Shown here piece by piece: positions 7,068 through 10,364 of a stretch of DNA of 10,364 bases. The stretch lies in NCBI GenBank assembly GCA_019912505.1, contig JAIOIM010000406.1, forward strand, positions 1 to 10,364. Reading direction: 5' to 3'. Both the position numbers and the translations under genes were made by a program. Source of the DNA: Ignavibacteriaceae bacterium. GTDB lineage: Bacteria > Bacteroidota > Ignavibacteria > Ignavibacteriales > Ignavibacteriaceae. The notes under the pieces were generated by a model, which did no database searches, had not been told where the DNA came from, and saw nothing but the letters and a program-made list of their open reading frames with translations. The stretch's first letter is position 1. Each line of letters starts with the position of its first letter.

Positions 7068-8198
7068 ATGACGATAAACGAAACAAGGGAGCTATTCCCG
7101 CATATTAAAGAAGGTAAAATTTATTTTAACCACGCCTCAACTGGTCCGTTTTCAACAAGAGTACTCAGCGTACTCGATAAACAAATCAAAGAAAAAACAA
7201 TTGGCGAAATTGACGGTTATGAAAATTTTGTAACTACTACAGAAGAAACAAAATCATTGCTCGGCAGCATGATAAACTGTGTGCCGGACAATATAGCGTT
7301 TACAGACAATACGTCAAATAGTATAAATATTCTTGCTCAGGGTTTAACTTGGAATGATGGGGACGAAATAATTTTAAACGATCTTGAGTTTCCCGCAAAC
7401 GTTTATCCGTTTCTTAATTTAAAAGATAAAGGAGTAAATGTTAAAATTGTATCTTCGAAAGATGGAATAATTGAAGCCGAAAAACTGATGGAAGCCGTTA
7501 CAGAAAAAACAAAATTAATTTCGGTTAGTTATGTTCAGTTTTTAACCGGTTATAGAATTGATTTAGAAAAACTCGGTGCATTTTGTGAGGAAAAAAATAT
7601 TTTGTTGTGTGTAGATGCAATCCAGGGTTTGGGAGCCATAAAACTTGACGTACAAAAATGCAAAATAAATTTCCTCGCCTGCGGAACGCAAAAATGGCTT
7701 CTCGGAATAATGGGTTTAAGTTTTATTTATGTTGATGATAACCTTCTGCAAAAAATAAAACCTGTTTATGCCGGCTGGCTTTCTGTAGAAAATGCGTGGA
7801 ATCTTCTTGATTACAATTTAACTTATCGCCCAAATGCCGAACGCTTTCAGCCCGGCACGTTAAATGCCTTCGGCATTTATATTCTGAATGCATCATTAAA
7901 CATATTTCATGAGTTCGGCTTAAACGAAGTGGAAAAATCTGTCTTATCTAATTCAACCTATTTTATAAAAATATTAGCTGATCTTGGTTTTGAACCGATA
8001 TTAAAAGACGTAAATAAAGACAACATTGCCGGCATAGTAAGTTTTAAACATCAAAAGGCAAATCAAATTTTCAAAACACTAAAAGATAAAGATATACATT
8101 GTGCTGTACGCGAAGGGATGGTTCGCTTTGCCCCCCATTTTTATAATACAAAAGATGATATTGATGTTGTGGCAGATCATTTAAAAAACCTAAAATAA
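7068..8198 (+). CDS. Class V aminotransferase-fold PLP-dependent enzyme
   Basis: A 376-residue pyridoxal-phosphate enzyme of aspartate aminotransferase fold type I, class V. The N-terminal IYFNHASTGP (18-27) is typical of the group that includes cysteine desulfurases, kynureninase and isopenicillin N epimerase. DNTSNSINIL (80-89) should bind the cofactor phosphate, Asp183 in CVDAIQGLGAI should pair with the pyridine nitrogen, and Lys209 in CGTQKWLLG is the expected Schiff-base lysine. Near the C terminus, CAVREGMVRFAPHFYNT shows the conserved Arg region for substrate carboxylate, but the loop carrying the catalytic Cys of SufS/IscS enzymes is absent, so a cysteine desulfurase is unlikely. Possible roles include epimerase, lyase or aminotransferase; the sequence does not decide. 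No SD-like sequence precedes the ATG, only an A-rich stretch. It stands alone, divergent from the protease, and no clear terminator follows. Confidence 0.9.
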   Translation: MTINETRELFPHIKEGKIYFNHASTGPFSTRVLSVLDKQIKEKTIGEIDGYENFVTTTEETKSLLGSMINCVPDNIAFTDNTSNSINILAQGLTWNDGDEIILNDLEFPANVYPFLNLKDKGVNVKIVSSKDGIIEAEKLMEAVTEKTKLISVSYVQFLTGYRIDLEKLGAFCEEKNILLCVDAIQGLGAIKLDVQKCKINFLACGTQKWLLGIMGLSFIYVDDNLLQKIKPVYAGWLSVENAWNLLDYNLTYRPNAERFQPGTLNAFGIYILNASLNIFHEFGLNEVEKSVLSNSTYFIKILADLGFEPILKDVNKDNIAGIVSFKHQKANQIFKTLKDKDIHCAVREGMVRFAPHFYNTKDDIDVVADHLKNLK

Positions 8199-8275
8199 GC
8201 CCGCTTGAACCGGATTATAAATTAGTTTTATGCGCTAAAAAAATTTGTAAAACCTTTAATTCATTTATCAAATTG

Positions 8276-8281
8276 TATAAT
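8276..8281 (+). promoter_or_regulatory. Candidate -10 element of the DUF2911 gene
   Basis: A perfect TATAAT lies 67 bp before the ATG at 8349, inside the 150-bp gap after the aminotransferase. No good -35 hexamer is found at 16-18 bp; a TTGTAA is 25 bp upstream, which is too far. A 7-bp inverted repeat, AATTCAT/ATGAATT, brackets the element and could be an operator, though it may be chance in AT-rich DNA. The element supports independent transcription of the DUF2911 gene but is not proof. Confidence 0.35.
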
Positions 8282-8348
8282 GAATTTTAATTATTATTTG
8301 CTAAATTGCGTAAAGTTAATCAGTAAAACATAAACGAGCAGGAGCGGA

Positions 8349-8909
8349 ATGATGATTGGACAAACAAAATATTTAAGGCGAATTTTATTTTTTGTTTTAT
8401 TACTTATCACTGCATTCGGAATTACGAACGCGCAGGATAAGGAGAAAAAAGTACGTATTAGCCCAATGGCGGAAGTAAAACAAACTGTTGGCTTTACCGA
8501 TGTAGAAATTATTTACAGCCGCCCCGGTGTAAAAGGAAGAACCATCTGGGGTGCTCTAGTACCCTACAATATAGTTTGGCGCGCCGGTGCAAATGAGGCA
8601 ACAAAATTTATTTTCAGCAGCGATGTTTTTATTGAAGGGAAAAAATTAAAAGCCGGTGCTTACAGCTTTTTTGCTCTGCCGGGTAGAAATGAATGGAGTT
8701 TGATTTTTAATAAAGTTGCCGACCAATGGGGCGCGTTTGAATATAACGAATCGCAGGACGCAATTAGAATAAAGGTAAAACCTCAAAAAAATACCCCCAC
8801 TGAATGGCTTACTTTCACAATAACAAAGACGAGTGAATTTAATGCAGAAGTAACCCTGCTCTGGGAAATGTTAAAATTAGAATTTGAAGTTAAAGCCCCT
8901 GCAAATTGA
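8349..8909 (+). CDS. Secreted DUF2911 domain protein
   Basis: A 186-residue exported protein of unknown function. Residues 1-28 form a signal peptide: basic YLRR, hydrophobic ILFFVLLLITAFGI, and a cleavage site after TNA (28) before QDKEKK. There is no lipobox Cys. The mature part is one DUF2911 domain (about 36-183), recognised by SPMAEVKQTVG (38-48), YSRPGVKGRTIWG (56-68), VPYNIVWRAGANEAT (71-85), an EGKKLKAGAYSFFALPG block (96-112) and EWSLIFNK (115-122). The domain is common in Bacteroidota relatives and its biochemical role is not established. Two ATGs stand in tandem (8349 and 8352); AGGAG ends 4 nt before the first and 7 nt before the second, so the second may be the true start. Location is probably periplasmic. 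It ends 10 bp before a strong terminator. Confidence 0.9.
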   Translation: MMIGQTKYLRRILFFVLLLITAFGITNAQDKEKKVRISPMAEVKQTVGFTDVEIIYSRPGVKGRTIWGALVPYNIVWRAGANEATKFIFSSDVFIEGKKLKAGAYSFFALPGRNEWSLIFNKVADQWGAFEYNESQDAIRIKVKPQKNTPTEWLTFTITKTSEFNAEVTLLWEMLKLEFEVKAPAN

Positions 8910-8919
8910 GAAATAAATC

Positions 8920-8945
8920 GCCTTCGAGTCGATCGGCTCGAAGGC
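8920..8945. terminator. Bidirectional intrinsic terminator between convergent genes
   Basis: GCCTTCGAG and CTCGAAGGC form a perfect 9-bp stem. In + strand RNA a U-G wobble and a C-G pair extend it to 11 bp around a GATC loop. It is followed on the + strand by ACTAATTTTTAAC and on the - strand by GATTTATTTCTC. It fills the 44-bp gap between the DUF2911 stop and the phosphomannomutase stop, so it can serve both genes; the wobble geometry and U run favour the + direction. Confidence 0.8.
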
Positions 8946-8953
8946 ACTAATTT

Positions 8954-10300
8954 TTAACTTCTAATTTTATCAAGTAACTCTTTTGTTTTTTCTTCCATCA
9001 ATTTTATATCACCTCTCGATTCAACATTTAGACGGATAATCGGTTCGGTGTTGGACATCCTTAAATTAAACCGCCATGTATCATACTCAACACTCAAGCC
9101 ATCAGTATAATCTTTTATACCGCCGGTATATTGAGAATCTATTTCTTTTATTTTTCCTGCCGGGTCGGTTATCTCGCTGTTAATTTCACCGCTGCATGGG
9201 TAAGCAGATATCATTTCCGAAACAAACTGTGAAAGCGGCTTGCCCTCTTCAGAAATTAATTGAAGTATCAGTAGAAACGGAATCATACCGCTGTCGGAAT
9301 AAGCATTGTCTCTAAAATAATGATGCGCCGACATCTCCCCGCCGTAAATAGCATTTACTTCTCTCATTTTTTGTTTTATGTAAGCGTGTCCGCTAACCGA
9401 TTGAACTGCTGTGCCGCCGTTTTGAGAAACAACTTCCAGCGTATTCCAAACAAGCCGCGGGTCGTGTACAATGTTTTCACCCGGATTTTTTTTGAGAATT
9501 GATTTTGCAAGAAGAGCTACTATATAATAACCTTCTATAAAATTTCCATTCTCATCAAAGAAAAAACAGCGATCGTAGTCACCATCCCACGCAACTCCAA
9601 GATCTGCTTTGTTTTTTATGATGGCATCAAGCGTTGGCTGCCTGTTTTGCGGAAGAAGCGGATTCGGTACACCATTAGGAAATTTGCTGTCGGGCTCATT
9701 AAAAACTTTTATCATCTTTACCGGCAGCTCAGGTTCTAAGGCATCTAATGCAAGCCCTGCACAGCCGTTGCCCGCATTAACAACAACTTTAAGGGGATTA
9801 ATTTTTGCCGGATCGTAAAACTTGCGGAGATGTTGTATGAAATCGCTCATTATTTCTTTTTTTGTACAACCGCCCTTATTTTTTACCGGCTGGGGTAAAT
9901 TATTATTTACAATCATTCGTTCAATTTCATTCAAACCGGAATTATAACCGAACGGCACAGAATCTTTCTTTACGAACTTCATTCCATTGTATTCAGGAGG
10001 ATTGTGGCTTGCGGTAATCATAATTCCGCCATCAGCATCAAAAAACGGTGTTGCAAAATAAATCATCTCCGTGCCGCACAACCCGATATCAATTACATCG
10101 GCACCGGCATCATTTAAACCCTTGCGGAGTGAGTCGGCAAGAGCTTCGGACGATTCGCGAATATCGTACCCGATTACAATTGTATCGGCTTTTAGGTAAG
10201 AGGCAAAAGATAAACCAATTTTATATGCCATTTCAACATTTAGTTCCGAAGGCACTTTCCCTCTAATATCATATGCTTTAAAAGCTTTTATTTTTTCCAT
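8954..10300 (-). CDS. manB: Phosphomannomutase / phosphoglucomutase (CpsG/ManB type)
   Basis: A 448-residue alpha-D-phosphohexomutase interconverting mannose-6-phosphate and mannose-1-phosphate, and possibly the glucose equivalents, to supply GDP-mannose for glycans. It reads closely like E. coli CpsG throughout: FKAYDIRGK near the start (7-15), the phosphoserine loop TASHNP with Ser98, the metal-binding loop DGDYDR (239-244), the sugar-binding loop GGEMSAHHYFRD (320-331), and the phosphate-binding RMSNTEPIIRLNVESRGD (414-431). All four domains are present and the length is normal. AGGAG lies 5 nt before the ATG. Specificity between mannose and glucose cannot be fixed from the sequence alone, though the CpsG-like wording favours mannose. 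It is convergent with the DUF2911 gene; its upstream neighbour lies outside the window. Confidence 0.93.
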   Translation of the reverse strand: MEKIKAFKAYDIRGKVPSELNVEMAYKIGLSFASYLKADTIVIGYDIRESSEALADSLRKGLNDAGADVIDIGLCGTEMIYFATPFFDADGGIMITASHNPPEYNGMKFVKKDSVPFGYNSGLNEIERMIVNNNLPQPVKNKGGCTKKEIMSDFIQHLRKFYDPAKINPLKVVVNAGNGCAGLALDALEPELPVKMIKVFNEPDSKFPNGVPNPLLPQNRQPTLDAIIKNKADLGVAWDGDYDRCFFFDENGNFIEGYYIVALLAKSILKKNPGENIVHDPRLVWNTLEVVSQNGGTAVQSVSGHAYIKQKMREVNAIYGGEMSAHHYFRDNAYSDSGMIPFLLILQLISEEGKPLSQFVSEMISAYPCSGEINSEITDPAGKIKEIDSQYTGGIKDYTDGLSVEYDTWRFNLRMSNTEPIIRLNVESRGDIKLMEEKTKELLDKIRS

Positions 10301-10305
10301 AGCTG

Positions 10306-10351
10306 CTCCTTAACGAATTTATATACCAATTAGTTAGTGAAAAATTTTTCA
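10306..10351 (-). promoter_or_regulatory. Upstream region of the phosphomannomutase gene
   Basis: On the - strand this stretch carries the ribosome-binding site AGGAG (10310-10306), a TATATA (10325-10320) that could be a -10 element with a very short leader, and a perfect 14-bp palindrome TGAAAAATTTTTCA (10338-10351) upstream of it. The palindrome could be an operator or an AT-rich coincidence. No good -35 element was found at standard spacing, and the window ends 13 bp further on. Confidence 0.3.
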
Positions 10352-10364
10352 TGGAATATAATAT

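Noticed and set aside
8199..8348. A terminator, small gene or RNA between the aminotransferase and the DUF2911 gene
   Set aside because: No stable hairpin with a U tract, no credible reading frame and no recognisable RNA fold; only the TATAAT element stands out.
9320..9502. Short + strand open frames inside the phosphomannomutase gene (also near 9609-9818 and 10048-10266)
   Set aside because: They are antisense to a full-length, strongly conserved enzyme and have no supporting signals.

Overview
The window looks like a chromosomal, mostly housekeeping segment from an AT-rich member of the Bacteroidota/Chlorobi superphylum, most likely the Ignavibacteria. This rests on a type IX secretion (T9SS) C-terminal sorting-domain remnant with the wording typical of that group (VTLKVYDVLGKEVKTLV), a secreted DUF2911 protein, a Bacteroidota-style SpoIID protein without a signal peptide, and weak or absent Shine-Dalgarno sequences at several starts. 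The taxonomic call is inference from protein style, not a database result.

Layout. Left (80-2542, + strand): a two-gene unit of a SpoIID/LytB-domain protein and a family 4 glycosyltransferase with essentially no gap, suggesting joint work on a cell-wall or surface glycan. Centre (2668-6907, - strand): a Lon-like ATP-dependent protease of the LonB/YcbZ type overlaps pyruvate kinase by 4 bp. Directly after the pyruvate kinase stop lies a broken T9SS sorting domain with no protein in front of it, then a probable intrinsic terminator. Right centre (7068-8909, + strand): a class V aminotransferase-fold enzyme divergent from the protease, then a secreted DUF2911 protein with its own probable promoter. 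Right (8954-10300, - strand): a CpsG/ManB-type phosphomannomutase, convergent with the DUF2911 gene across a strong, near-palindromic terminator.

Function. Pyruvate kinase and phosphomannomutase serve central and sugar-nucleotide metabolism. The mannomutase and the glycosyltransferase could both feed glycan synthesis but are not in one operon. No RNA genes, CRISPR arrays, insertion sequences, phage genes or defence systems were seen. No clearly undescribed system is present. The points most worth a second look are the orphan T9SS sorting domain fused behind the pyruvate kinase operon, the SpoIID-glycosyltransferase pair lacking an export signal, and the lysine-rich tail on the Lon-like protease.
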